Of a stretch of DNA of 28,493 bases, positions 1 through 6,040 are shown piece by piece. Position numbers and translations under genes: made by a program. The stretch's first letter is position 1. Each line of letters begins with the position of its first letter. The notes under the pieces were generated by a model. It was not told the DNA's origin, did no database searches, and worked only from the letters and a program-made list of their open reading frames with translations. Source of the stretch: CAYJXA01 sp964404595 (GTDB taxonomy: Archaea; Nanobdellota; Nanobdellia; Woesearchaeales; GW2011-AR9); contig CAYOKQ010000015.1 of NCBI GenBank assembly GCA_964404595.1, positions 1 to 28,493 on the forward strand. The letters are read 5' to 3'.

Positions 1-521
1 CAGTTTTTGAAATGCAGGCCTATGGAGAATTTCTTGATCTGGTACTGGCACAAGATTATGAAGAAGCTCTCGGCTGCCTATGGTTCCATTTGGACGCGCT
101 CGGATCGGCAAAAGTACCCACAGAGGAACTGGTATGCCGCACTGCCTCCAGCGGAATGTACAAAGCATATGAAAATGGCGATCAAGTATGCTTTTATCAG
201 TGGGAGCCACAGGAACAATCGAGGGTAAAAATAATTCGTGAACAATAGTATGTCCTGAAAAGAGAGCACGATGGCCAGCGTGATTTTATTATGGAACCTT
301 ATCGGGAAGGCAAAGAAATTCACTACAAAAAAAGATTTATTATGTCGGTTGATGATCTGTGTCCCGATTGGAATTTATATCAACAGGTTATTTCTTTGCG
401 TACCGCAGATTTTGTTCGACCTCTTTTGGGCAAGCAGACCAAGCCCTTTGTTGCAGATGCTTTGTCAGCTACACCTGAGCAGCCTTTAGAGCATTATTTT
501 AAGGCTATCACTGCCAGGTAA
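1..521 (+). pseudogene. C-terminal (thumb) part of a probable B-family DNA polymerase, interrupted by an in-frame TAG
   Basis: The frame is open from the left edge, so the gene starts outside the window. The segment EEALGCLWFHLDALGSAKVP followed by TEELVCR matches, in my memory of the family, the helix and 'VPxExLV' element before the thumb of archaeal PolB. About 95 residues later comes YQQVISLRTADFVRPLLG, at the position and spacing of the family's 'YYIENQVLPAVxRIL' helix. A PIP-box-like EQPLEHYF lies near the end, where PolB enzymes bind PCNA. A single TAG at 246-248 splits the frame; downstream the same frame resumes as YVLKREHDGQRDFIMEPY and runs to TAA at 519-521. It could be a decaying extra polymerase, a nonsense or sequencing error, or a suppressed TAG. 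Family assignment is from memory of alignments and moderately sure. Confidence 0.5.
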
Positions 522-537
522 TAACCTAAACAAAAAG

Positions 538-545
538 TTTATATA
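538..545 (+). promoter_or_regulatory. archaeal TATA box (tttatata)
   Basis: AAAAGTTTATATAG lies just after the polymerase stop. A TATA box here predicts a transcript starting near 565-570, which would place the strong hairpin at 592-632 in the 5' leader of the small ORF beginning at 679. Confidence 0.5.
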
Positions 546-591
546 GTAGTACTATTTTCAAGTAGTATAAACACCTCAAACCACCTCTTTT

Positions 592-632
592 CCTCAGCGG
601 CTCTTTGGCTTTCGGTCAAGGGGCTGTTGAGG
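592..632 (+). other. 18-bp uninterrupted RNA hairpin
   Basis: The arm at 592-609 pairs with 615-632 around the loop TTTCG, with no mismatch if G-U pairs are allowed. There are five G-U pairs, which would be C-A mismatches in the opposite RNA, so the structure belongs to plus-strand RNA. The 3' arm ends in TTGAGG and runs into a T-rich stretch (ggttttatttt). It could be a terminator-like element for the upstream gene, a leader structure of the ORF at 679, or a small RNA. The terminal TTGAGG is also the start of a 26-base repeat found again at 1603. Confidence 0.6.
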
Positions 633-652
633 TTTTATTTTCATAAGGATTA
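627..652 (+). repeat. 26-base direct repeat, copy 1
   Basis: Identical over 26 bases to 1603-1628; it begins TTGAGGTTTTATTTTC and ends ATAAGGATTA. Both copies lie shortly before an ORF start (679 and 1632). Confidence 0.85.
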
Positions 653-678
653 AATAAAAGAAATGTTCACAAAAAAAA

Positions 679-900
679 ATGGATCAAAAAAAATTGGAAG
701 AACTATTAGCAGATTATAGAAATTTCTTGAAAGATCAAATCCAGAAAGAGGAAGTGGATTGGAAAGATGCCAGATTAGATGTCCGTTATTGCGAAAGGGC
801 TAAAAATAAAATTGAAGCATATCGTCTTGCAGAAGAAAAACTACGAGAGTTATTTCCTGAGATTGATTTATACGGTTCTTTGGAGAAAGTAAAGTATTAA
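679..900 (+). CDS. small predicted coiled-coil protein, function unknown
   Basis: 73 residues, highly charged, with continuous predicted helix (KKLEELLADYRNFLKDQI and KNKIEAYRLAEEKLRELFPE). I recognise no family and see no signal peptide or membrane segment. It follows the TATA box at 538 and the hairpin at 592-632, and ends one base before the ATG of the next, TAG-interrupted ORF, so the two could be co-transcribed. There is no clear Shine-Dalgarno before this ATG, only an A-rich run. Codon use looks like that of its neighbours. Reality as a gene is likely but not certain. Confidence 0.5.
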   Translation: MDQKKLEELLADYRNFLKDQIQKEEVDWKDARLDVRYCERAKNKIEAYRLAEEKLRELFPEIDLYGSLEKVKY

Positions 901-901
901 T

Positions 902-1348
902 ATGGAAACCCAAATCTACCAAAACCTTGAACATCCCAGACTTGGCCCATTGCACGTAGTAGAAGCAACGCCTATCGAAGGAGACATCACAGAACTTTTT
1001 CAATCTAATTTTACTCATCAATTCTGGCCAGTTAATTACTAGGCAGCTATGCGAAAACGAAGCGGACTTTATGATATTACAGTCAGAAATTCTCAAGGAT
1101 TGGAATTCACCATGAGGGATGCTTGTTGGGATTCATTTGTTCCGGTTTTAGGGGGAAAGCAGACTGCAATACGGCCAACAGTTAAACAACACTTAACACT
1201 CGTAGATGGGGCAGTAGAACAACCTACTCAGAAATACTTGGAAACTTTAAAGAAAGTATATCAGAAGCATGGCTTGCACGCTGCTTTTATGTTTGATTTG
1301 GATGTAACTATTGAAAGGCTGGTAAATATGCAATATTTCAGATCATAA
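902..1348 (+). pseudogene. hypothetical gene interrupted by an in-frame TAG
   Basis: An ATG one base after the preceding stop opens a frame reading METQIYQNLEHPRLGPLHVV. It reaches TAG at 1040-1042 after HQFWPVNY, then continues in the same frame as AAMRKRSGLYDITVRNSQGL to TAA at 1346-1348. Read through the TAG, the product would be about 148 residues with an ordinary composition throughout. I recognise no family. Its last residues, MQYFRS, and the DNA after them resemble the end of the frameshifted ORF at 1404-1606. A gene broken by one nonsense change fits best; the internal ATG at 1049 could also start a shorter, 99-residue protein. Confidence 0.45.
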
Positions 1349-1371
1349 AATTAAGAATTTCATAAAGATTA
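1331..1371 (+). repeat. degenerate copy of the gene-end repeat
   Basis: Runs from the QYFRS codons (caatatttcagatca) through ttcataaagatta. It aligns with 1583-1628 apart from scattered substitutions and a gap of about 5 bases in the middle. Confidence 0.6.
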
Positions 1372-1403
1372 AAAAGATAATATAACTTTTCAAAGGTAAT
1401 TCA

Positions 1404-1606
1404 ATGACAGAAACATTAAAAGACATATTACGACAAGAAGCCGGGCAGCTGCCTTTACAAGAATACTCTTCTGCCTTCTCAAAGATGGACAAGTAATTTA
1501 TGCTGCGCTCATTGGCGATGACAAAAAATACGGACGGGAAACAGTCCAAGCAGATCCGAGTGTGAGCAAAAATATTCTTCTGCAGTATTTCAGATCAGAA
1601 AATTGA
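1404..1606 (+). pseudogene. frameshifted small hypothetical gene
   Basis: ATG at 1404 reads MTETLKDILRQEAGQLPLQE and meets TAA at 1494-1496. The overlapping frame from about 1455 carries a convincing continuation, LLKDGQVIYAALIGDDKKYG, then SKNILLQYFRSEN to TGA at 1604-1606. One indel near 1455-1483 would join the halves into roughly 67 residues. The C-terminal QYFRS and the DNA beyond it resemble the end of the preceding ORF, so the two 3' ends are probably duplicates. Family unknown. A sequencing indel cannot be excluded. Confidence 0.45.
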
Positions 1607-1628
1607 GGTTTTATTTTCATAAGGATTA
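1583..1628 (+). repeat. gene-end repeat containing copy 2 of the 26-base repeat
   Basis: Positions 1603-1628 equal 627-652 exactly. The preceding bases (cagtatttcagatcagaaaa) match the QYFRS-coding end at 1331-1350 with few changes. The lipoprotein ATG at 1632 follows immediately. Confidence 0.75.
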
Positions 1629-1631
1629 TAA

Positions 1632-2108
1632 ATGAAAGACTTTAAATCCTTAACAATGAAAACAGAGGCATTTTCAAGAATCAAAAGAGTCCTTTTTGGT
1701 GCATTCTTATTAGGATACAGCGCTTGTGGTTCCTCCGTACAGGAAAAAAAAGCGGCATATCACACTATCGAAGAAACACTTGCAAATGTCTGCTCTATTA
1801 CCAGAAATATGAAATTTGAATTAAGCCCGGACCTTCTTTTTTGTGGACAAAATCTATGCGTAGACCAGAAAGGGATTTACTTGCCTAAACCTGGCGAGGA
1901 ATGTACTGAACAAAGGTGGGGCGCCCGTTATGGATGGGATGGTATTAAAGCAGCACACCCAAGAGAATTTCGCGGCAGGGGTTGTGTAGATATTGAATCT
2001 ATTTCTAATAAGCCGTACTCACCACGCCCAGATATGTGCGCCATACTCACTCTTGATTTACAGCAAGCAAAGACTTTAGCTGATGCAATTAATACGTACA
2101 TTGATTAA
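1632..2108 (+). CDS. small predicted lipoprotein, function unknown
   Basis: 158 residues. The N-terminus has basic residues (FSRIKRV), a short hydrophobic run (LFGAFLLGY) and a lipobox-like SAC|GSS, so it is probably exported and lipid-anchored at Cys32. The mature part has several cysteines (VCSI, LFCGQNLCV, EECTEQ, RGCVD, DMCAIL), which suggests disulfides outside the cell. I recognise no domain. A later ATG (MKTEAFSRIKRV) could be the true start and would shorten the long n-region. The 26-base repeat at 1603-1628 ends just before the start, and only a weak purine stretch (aagg) is available for ribosome binding. Its last codons overlap the antisense remnant at 2089. Confidence 0.55.
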   Translation: MKDFKSLTMKTEAFSRIKRVLFGAFLLGYSACGSSVQEKKAAYHTIEETLANVCSITRNMKFELSPDLLFCGQNLCVDQKGIYLPKPGEECTEQRWGARYGWDGIKAAHPREFRGRGCVDIESISNKPYSPRPDMCAILTLDLQQAKTLADAINTYID

Positions 2109-2342
2109 GAATATTAGCAAAGATATCCAACCTTTTCGCCATCTCCTGTAATTCATGTGGAGTAAACTGCAGCTTAAAATAAAGCACATCCACCAAAGTT
2201 TTCTCTTTATCTGAATAGGGCACATAAAACTCTCCCGCCGAATAATAGTCTATGCCAAAATAATACTTTCTATCGATCCGACGAACCAGATAATTTCCAT
2301 ATAGTAAACAATTTCTACCGAATGATTTATATACTAGAAGCT
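2089..2342 (-). pseudogene. C-terminal remnant of an AbiEi-like antitoxin or transcriptional regulator
   Basis: The minus strand is open from just after an in-frame TAG (read at 2343-2345) to TAA (2089-2091). It reads YKSFGRNCLLYGNYLVRRID, KYYFGIDYYSAGEFYVPYSD, KEKTLVDVLYFKLQFT and HELQEMAKRLDIFANIL. The element 'vp.s..EKTLVDvLyf' resembles the C-terminal region of AbiEi-type antitoxins ('transcriptional regulator of viral defence'), by recall only. No start codon is present and roughly the first half of such a protein is missing, so this is a remnant. It overlaps the end of the lipoprotein ORF. The associated AbiEii nucleotidyltransferase is not seen. Confidence 0.45.
2324..2333 (+). promoter_or_regulatory. 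TATA box of a possible small-RNA gene
   Basis: GATTTATATACT at 2324-2335 is a good archaeal TATA box. The predicted start, 25-29 bases on, falls at about 2354-2358, exactly where a foldable segment begins. Confidence 0.4.
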
Positions 2343-2355
2343 ATAATTATAAAAC

Positions 2356-2450
2356 AGCCCACCACGAGAGTACCTGTGGAAGCAAACGGTGAATAACCAA
2401 GCAATGAGCTCAGGGGTTAGTGCTGTGGGCCTCAATTTCATTATTGAGCA
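2356..2450 (+). ncRNA. candidate structured small RNA, class unknown
   Basis: GCCCAC at 2357-2362 pairs with GTGGGC at 2425-2430, and CAC/GTG can extend the helix after a 2-base bulge. The roughly 75-base domain has further short pairings inside (CCTG/CAGG, GGT/ACC). It is followed at once by a perfect hairpin, CTCAAT-TTCATT-ATTGAG (2431-2448). No protein frame fits. It lacks the tRNA T-arm, the RNase P conserved core and the SRP helix 8 motif, so it is not one of the universal RNAs that I can recognise. It may instead be a long leader of dnaG. Confidence 0.3.
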
Positions 2451-2557
2451 AGAAAAATAGGATATCACATTCATCATTCATCCAATATCAAATGTAAGTG
2501 TATGGGCCATAGTATATTAGGATGAGCGTTCTATTTTTCGTCAACGACTAATACAGA

Positions 2558-2652
2558 AAAGAGCAACTCATGCTTACCCCCTTCAATATCACACAATGGG
2601 AATCGGCTAAAAACAGCCAACTAAGCTAAAAGTACTGCTCTTTCTAGGAGGA
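2558..2652 (+). promoter_or_regulatory. structured 5' leader and strong Shine-Dalgarno of dnaG
   Basis: AAAGAGCA (2558-2565) pairs with TGCTCTTT (2636-2643). Inside, GCTTA (2572-2576) pairs with TAAGC (2622-2626), and GGCT/AGCC form a small hairpin (2605-2618). The outer 3' strand ends just before AGGAGG (2647-2652), 7 bases from the ATG, so folding could influence ribosome access. A weak TATA (tatatt, about 2513-2518) would start a transcript near 2541. dnaG is one of few genes here with a strong Shine-Dalgarno, which matches its having a leader. Regulation is inferred only. Confidence 0.35.
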
Positions 2653-2658
2653 AATACA

Positions 2659-3957
2659 ATGGCAAAAATAAGCCCAGTTGCGGCAAAATATATTGTTCAA
2701 TCTACAATCTTTATCGATGGTGTGGTGGATCGCCCGGACGTTATTGGCGCTATCTTTGGACAGACGGAGGGGTTACTTGGCAACGACCTAGAATTACGCG
2801 AATTGCAGCGAAGCGGAAGAATTGGCCGAATTGAAGTAAATACGAATACCAATGGCGGAAAAACCAGTGGCGAAATTATCATTCCCAGTTCGCTAGATAA
2901 AACTGAAACAGCGATAGTGGCAGCAGCATTGGAAATCATCCAGCGTATCGGTCCTTGTACCGCTAAGATTGAAGTGAAGAAGATTGAAGATGTTCGGGTA
3001 AGCAAACGGCAATTTGTGGTAGAGAGGGCTAAAGTACTGCTTCGAGAACTTACCGAAGGAACTCTGCCTGACTCACAGGAATTGGCTGATGAAGTATCGC
3101 AGTCCGTACGCATGATGGAAGTATCTGAATATGGAAGAGAGAGACTTGCTGCAGGTCCAGCCATCGATGAAAGTGAAGAGATCATTGTGGTGGAAGGAAG
3201 AGCAGACGTTCTGAGCCTTTTGAAAAATGGCTTTAAGAATGCTATTGCAATAAATGGCACCTCCGTCCCTCAAACCATTAAAGATTTAAGCCGTAAAAAA
3301 ACTGTAACTGTTTTTGTTGATGGAGATCGGGGAGGAGATCTCATCATCAGGGAAATGCTCGCCACGGCAGATGTGGACTTTGTCACGAAAGCACCTGACG
3401 GAAAAGAAGTGGAAGAAATTACCAAAAAAGAAATCCATAAAGCACTGCGGAGCCGAATTACTGCTGAGCAGGCCAAATTAGACTTAGGCATCGATAATCA
3501 AGGCCAGCTTAAAGAAGAGCCTGAGCCACGCAGGACTTTTCAACAGACCAGAAGGCCGGAACAAAATGGAAGTCGGCAGATGTATCAACAGCAGCGACAA
3601 TCTCTGCCGCCGATGCGAGCCGCCATGCCTGTACGAGAAGAAGTTCGGGATGGAAAGCGGCTTTCTTCTGAAGAAAAAATGATCTTTAAGAAAACTTTAG
3701 AAGATTTATTTGGTACCAGGGGAGCTTGTATCTTTGATCAGAAGCTCAATGTCCTGGGCAAAGTTCCTTTAAGTGAACTTGCCACCACCATTAAAAGTTT
3801 GAATGGTGGCGTGTATGCCTTGGCACTTGATGGCTCAATTGATGTTGATCTGCTAAGGACTGCCGAGCGCCTGGGAATCATGTATCTGATTGCCAGCAGT
3901 TCCGGAGTGAAAGAGCAGTCGAAAGTGAATATCTTAACTGAGGATAAATTACAGTAA
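2659..3957 (+). CDS. dnaG: archaeal DnaG-like primase / exosome-associated TOPRIM protein
   Basis: 432 residues, usual for archaeal DnaG, which lacks the bacterial zinc-binding and helicase-binding domains and in several archaea is a subunit of the RNA exosome. The N-terminal part (about 1-165) is the archaeal family region (AAKYIVQSTIFIDGVVDRPD, GQTEGLLG). The TOPRIM domain follows, with the catalytic glutamate in VVEGRADV (Glu179) and the metal site FVDGDRGGD (Asp221, Asp223). It is followed by a Pro/Gln/Arg-rich linker (about 285-330) and a C-terminal domain (KKTLEDLFGTRGACIFD). The start is fixed by AGGAGG 7 bases upstream. No exosome genes are adjacent. Family assignment is very secure; whether it primes DNA or serves the exosome here cannot be told. 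Confidence 0.96.
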   Translation: MAKISPVAAKYIVQSTIFIDGVVDRPDVIGAIFGQTEGLLGNDLELRELQRSGRIGRIEVNTNTNGGKTSGEIIIPSSLDKTETAIVAAALEIIQRIGPCTAKIEVKKIEDVRVSKRQFVVERAKVLLRELTEGTLPDSQELADEVSQSVRMMEVSEYGRERLAAGPAIDESEEIIVVEGRADVLSLLKNGFKNAIAINGTSVPQTIKDLSRKKTVTVFVDGDRGGDLIIREMLATADVDFVTKAPDGKEVEEITKKEIHKALRSRITAEQAKLDLGIDNQGQLKEEPEPRRTFQQTRRPEQNGSRQMYQQQRQSLPPMRAAMPVREEVRDGKRLSSEEKMIFKKTLEDLFGTRGACIFDQKLNVLGKVPLSELATTIKSLNGGVYALALDGSIDVDLLRTAERLGIMYLIASSSGVKEQSKVNILTEDKLQ

Positions 3958-3977
3958 GGTTTTTATTTATTTTTCTT
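3958..3977 (+). terminator. T-rich probable transcription terminator of dnaG
   Basis: The dnaG stop is followed by ggtttttatttatttttctt. Runs of T in the non-template strand are the usual archaeal termination signal. Confidence 0.45.
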
Positions 3978-4041
3978 TGATATTTATAATTCTAGCCTAT
4001 TCACCACAACCTTTTTATCTCCACCCCCTTTAGTTAATATT

Positions 4042-5367
4042 ATGGTGTTTGATGTAGTCATCGGCAGGACGAAAAAAGAGATCGAAAAATACGGCAAAGA
4101 AGGAACGATTCTCATCGGCAAGCAATATGTGCAGATGGGACAGACCACCTCGTTATCAAATCCCGTCTACCTGGATGTGGGGAAATCTCATATTGTGTTT
4201 GTCGTCGGCAAGACTGGTAGCGGGAAGTCCTACTCCATGGGCATCGTCGCCGAAGGACTGGCCGACCTTCCTTTGGAAATCAAGCAAAATATTTCCATCA
4301 TTCTTCTCGATACCATGGGCGTGTATTGGACCATGAAATATCCCAACCAGCTCGATGCTGATCTGCTGAAAGTGTGGAATCTTGAGCCCAAAGCGTTAGA
4401 TGTGAAAATCTATACTCCGGCCGGTTTCTTTGCCCAGTTTAAAGAGCAAGGCATCCCTGCTGATTTTCCTTTTTCCATCCAACCCCTGGATGTTAATCCT
4501 GAAGATTGGTGCATTTCATTTAACATCAATATAAATTCCCCCGAAGGGGTCCTGATTTCAAAAGTAGTTCAGGAATTATTTAAGCTAGGAAAAAATTATG
4601 AATTAAGTGAGCTCATTAGCAAAATAAAAGAAGATACTGAAAGCAATCCGGTCACGATCCATATTGTGGCGAACCAATTTGAAAAGGCCAAAGGCTGGGG
4701 CATATTTTCCAAAGAGGCAACTCCTCTCAAAGATTTAGTTTCCAGAGGGCAGGTAACTGTGCTTGATTTAAGCCCTTATGCCACCATCGCTTCTGGCTGG
4801 GCCATTAAAGCATTAGTAGTTGGATTAATTGCCAGGAATTTATTCAACCAGCGCCTGCTCGCAAGAAAAACGGAAGAGTTCAAAACAGTGGATGCGGCCA
4901 TGCATTATTTTTCCAAGCAGGTGGAAGAAAAATTAGAAGAACCGCTGGTGTGGTTAGCCCTCGATGAAGCACATGAATTTTTGCCTAAAGAAGATAAAAC
5001 TGCCGCCACCGATGCACTTACTACTATTTTACGTGAAGGTCGCCAGCCTGGCATTTCCTTGTTATTAGCTTCACAGCAGCCGGGAAAAATTAGCACCGAT
5101 GTTATGACCCAGTCAGATATTGTCATCGGGCACCGCTTGACTGCGCGCATGGATGTGGAAGCGTTGCAGCAGTTGACTCAAAGTTACATGCGCCAAGGGC
5201 TGGAGCGTGAAATTGATAATTTACCCCATGTTAAAGGTTCCGCGGTGATTTTTGATGATGCCAATGAGCGCATTTTTCCAATTCAGATGCGGCCCAGGTC
5301 AACTTGGCATGGTGGAGGAAGTCCCAGTGCATTTGATAAAAAAGAGGTGGCTAGATTACGGATTTAA
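4042..5367 (+). CDS. HerA-family (DUF87-like) ATPase
   Basis: 441 residues of the HerA/FtsK-type hexameric ATPase superfamily, which translocates on double-stranded DNA and in archaea works with nuclease NurA in end resection. An N-terminal barrel-like segment is followed by Walker A GKTGSGKS (residues 56-63), Walker B VWLALDEAHEF (Asp308, Glu309), and the sensor/arginine-finger region REGRQPGISLLLASQQPGKI, highly typical of the family. The C-terminal IFPIQMRPRSTWHGGG is also family-like. No nurA, mre11 or rad50 is in the window, so the partner is elsewhere or this is a HerA paralogue. A weak TATA-like tttttat centred near 4016 would make the message leaderless; a better box (atatttataa, about 3980-3989) would leave a short leader. 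Its 3' end overlaps convergent alaX by 12 bases. Confidence 0.88.
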   Translation: MVFDVVIGRTKKEIEKYGKEGTILIGKQYVQMGQTTSLSNPVYLDVGKSHIVFVVGKTGSGKSYSMGIVAEGLADLPLEIKQNISIILLDTMGVYWTMKYPNQLDADLLKVWNLEPKALDVKIYTPAGFFAQFKEQGIPADFPFSIQPLDVNPEDWCISFNININSPEGVLISKVVQELFKLGKNYELSELISKIKEDTESNPVTIHIVANQFEKAKGWGIFSKEATPLKDLVSRGQVTVLDLSPYATIASGWAIKALVVGLIARNLFNQRLLARKTEEFKTVDAAMHYFSKQVEEKLEEPLVWLALDEAHEFLPKEDKTAATDALTTILREGRQPGISLLLASQQPGKISTDVMTQSDIVIGHRLTARMDVEALQQLTQSYMRQGLEREIDNLPHVKGSAVIFDDANERIFPIQMRPRSTWHGGGSPSAFDKKEVARLRI

Positions 5368-6009
5368 AAAAATTTCAATCCTTTCTTTTCCTTTGCCAAT
5401 ATTTTTCCTTTTGAGGTGAATGCTGCCAATTTCGCCAGTGCTTTTCGGATGAGTTCCGCCACAGGGCATCTTCCATTCACCGCATTCCCACCACCATAAG
5501 TCTGGACTTTTTTGGTCTGGTACACGAAGAATGGGATGATTTTCTGCCAGGAAGGCATTGGTGGATTTCTCTATTTCTGGCAATAATTCTGTAATTGGTC
5601 TTTCCAATTCAAAATCAATGCGGGCTTTTTCTGCGCCGATGTGCGAGCCGATTATCTTTTGTTTGCCAACTGTAGCAATGAAGAAGTAATACAAAAGGTG
5701 GGTGGCGCTATGTAAATTTCGCAATTTCTCTCGGCGTTTACCATGAATCTTTACTAAAACTGAATCTCCTTCTTTAAACGGTGGTTCTGTTTCCAGCACA
5801 TATTCAATATCAATAATATTTTCTTTGTCGCCTTGTTTTACAGCTTCAATTACTTTGGTGCCACCGATAGTGCCCTCATCTGATTCTTGTCCTCCGGAGA
5901 AGGCAAAGAAAATAGTTTGGCTGAGTTTGATTTTGGCGCCATTGATTGCAGTTACTGTTGCCATGCATTCTGTTTGATAAGGGTCCTGCCAGAATATTTT
6001 GAGAGTCAT
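5356..6009 (-). CDS. alaX: alanyl-tRNA editing protein AlaX
   Basis: 217 residues; free-standing editing domain that deacylates Ser- or Gly-tRNA(Ala). Zinc-site motifs are complete: HSATH (His100, His104) and CGGTH (Cys183, His187). The glycine-rich FSGGQESDEGTIGG (about 38-50) is the family's substrate-side loop. The length fits the medium AlaX class, which carries the glycine motif domain. The frame stays open 29 codons further upstream inside the neighbouring gene, but MTLKIFWQDPYQTE matches the family N-terminus and lies 25-29 bases after a TATA box, so that start is preferred. It is convergent with the HerA-like gene and lies downstream of the DUF2779 gene with its own promoter. Confidence 0.92.
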   Translation of the reverse strand: MTLKIFWQDPYQTECMATVTAINGAKIKLSQTIFFAFSGGQESDEGTIGGTKVIEAVKQGDKENIIDIEYVLETEPPFKEGDSVLVKIHGKRREKLRNLHSATHLLYYFFIATVGKQKIIGSHIGAEKARIDFELERPITELLPEIEKSTNAFLAENHPILRVPDQKSPDLWWWECGEWKMPCGGTHPKSTGEIGSIHLKRKNIGKGKERIEIFLNP

Positions 6010-6030
6010 TTTTGGAGTAGATCGAGGCAG

Positions 6031-6040
6031 GATATTTAAA
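6031..6040 (-). promoter_or_regulatory. TATA box of alaX
   Basis: The plus strand reads gatatttaaa, so the minus strand reads TTTAAATATC, centred 26 bases before the alaX ATG. It overlaps the stop codon of the upstream gene. A leaderless alaX transcript is predicted. Confidence 0.55.

Noticed and set aside
1..1348. Genome-wide recoding of TAG as an amino acid
   Set aside because: htpX copy 1 ends at TAG exactly at the usual family C-terminus, and the same region holds frameshifts and remnants, so simple decay is more likely; kept only as a finding to test.
2356..2450. tRNA, SRP RNA or RNase P RNA
   Set aside because: No T-arm consensus, no SRP helix 8 motif and no RNase P conserved core could be found.
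2697..3260. 187-residue open frame antisense to dnaG
   Set aside because: Low-complexity Ser/Ile-rich translation lying wholly inside a certain gene; a shadow of its codon use.
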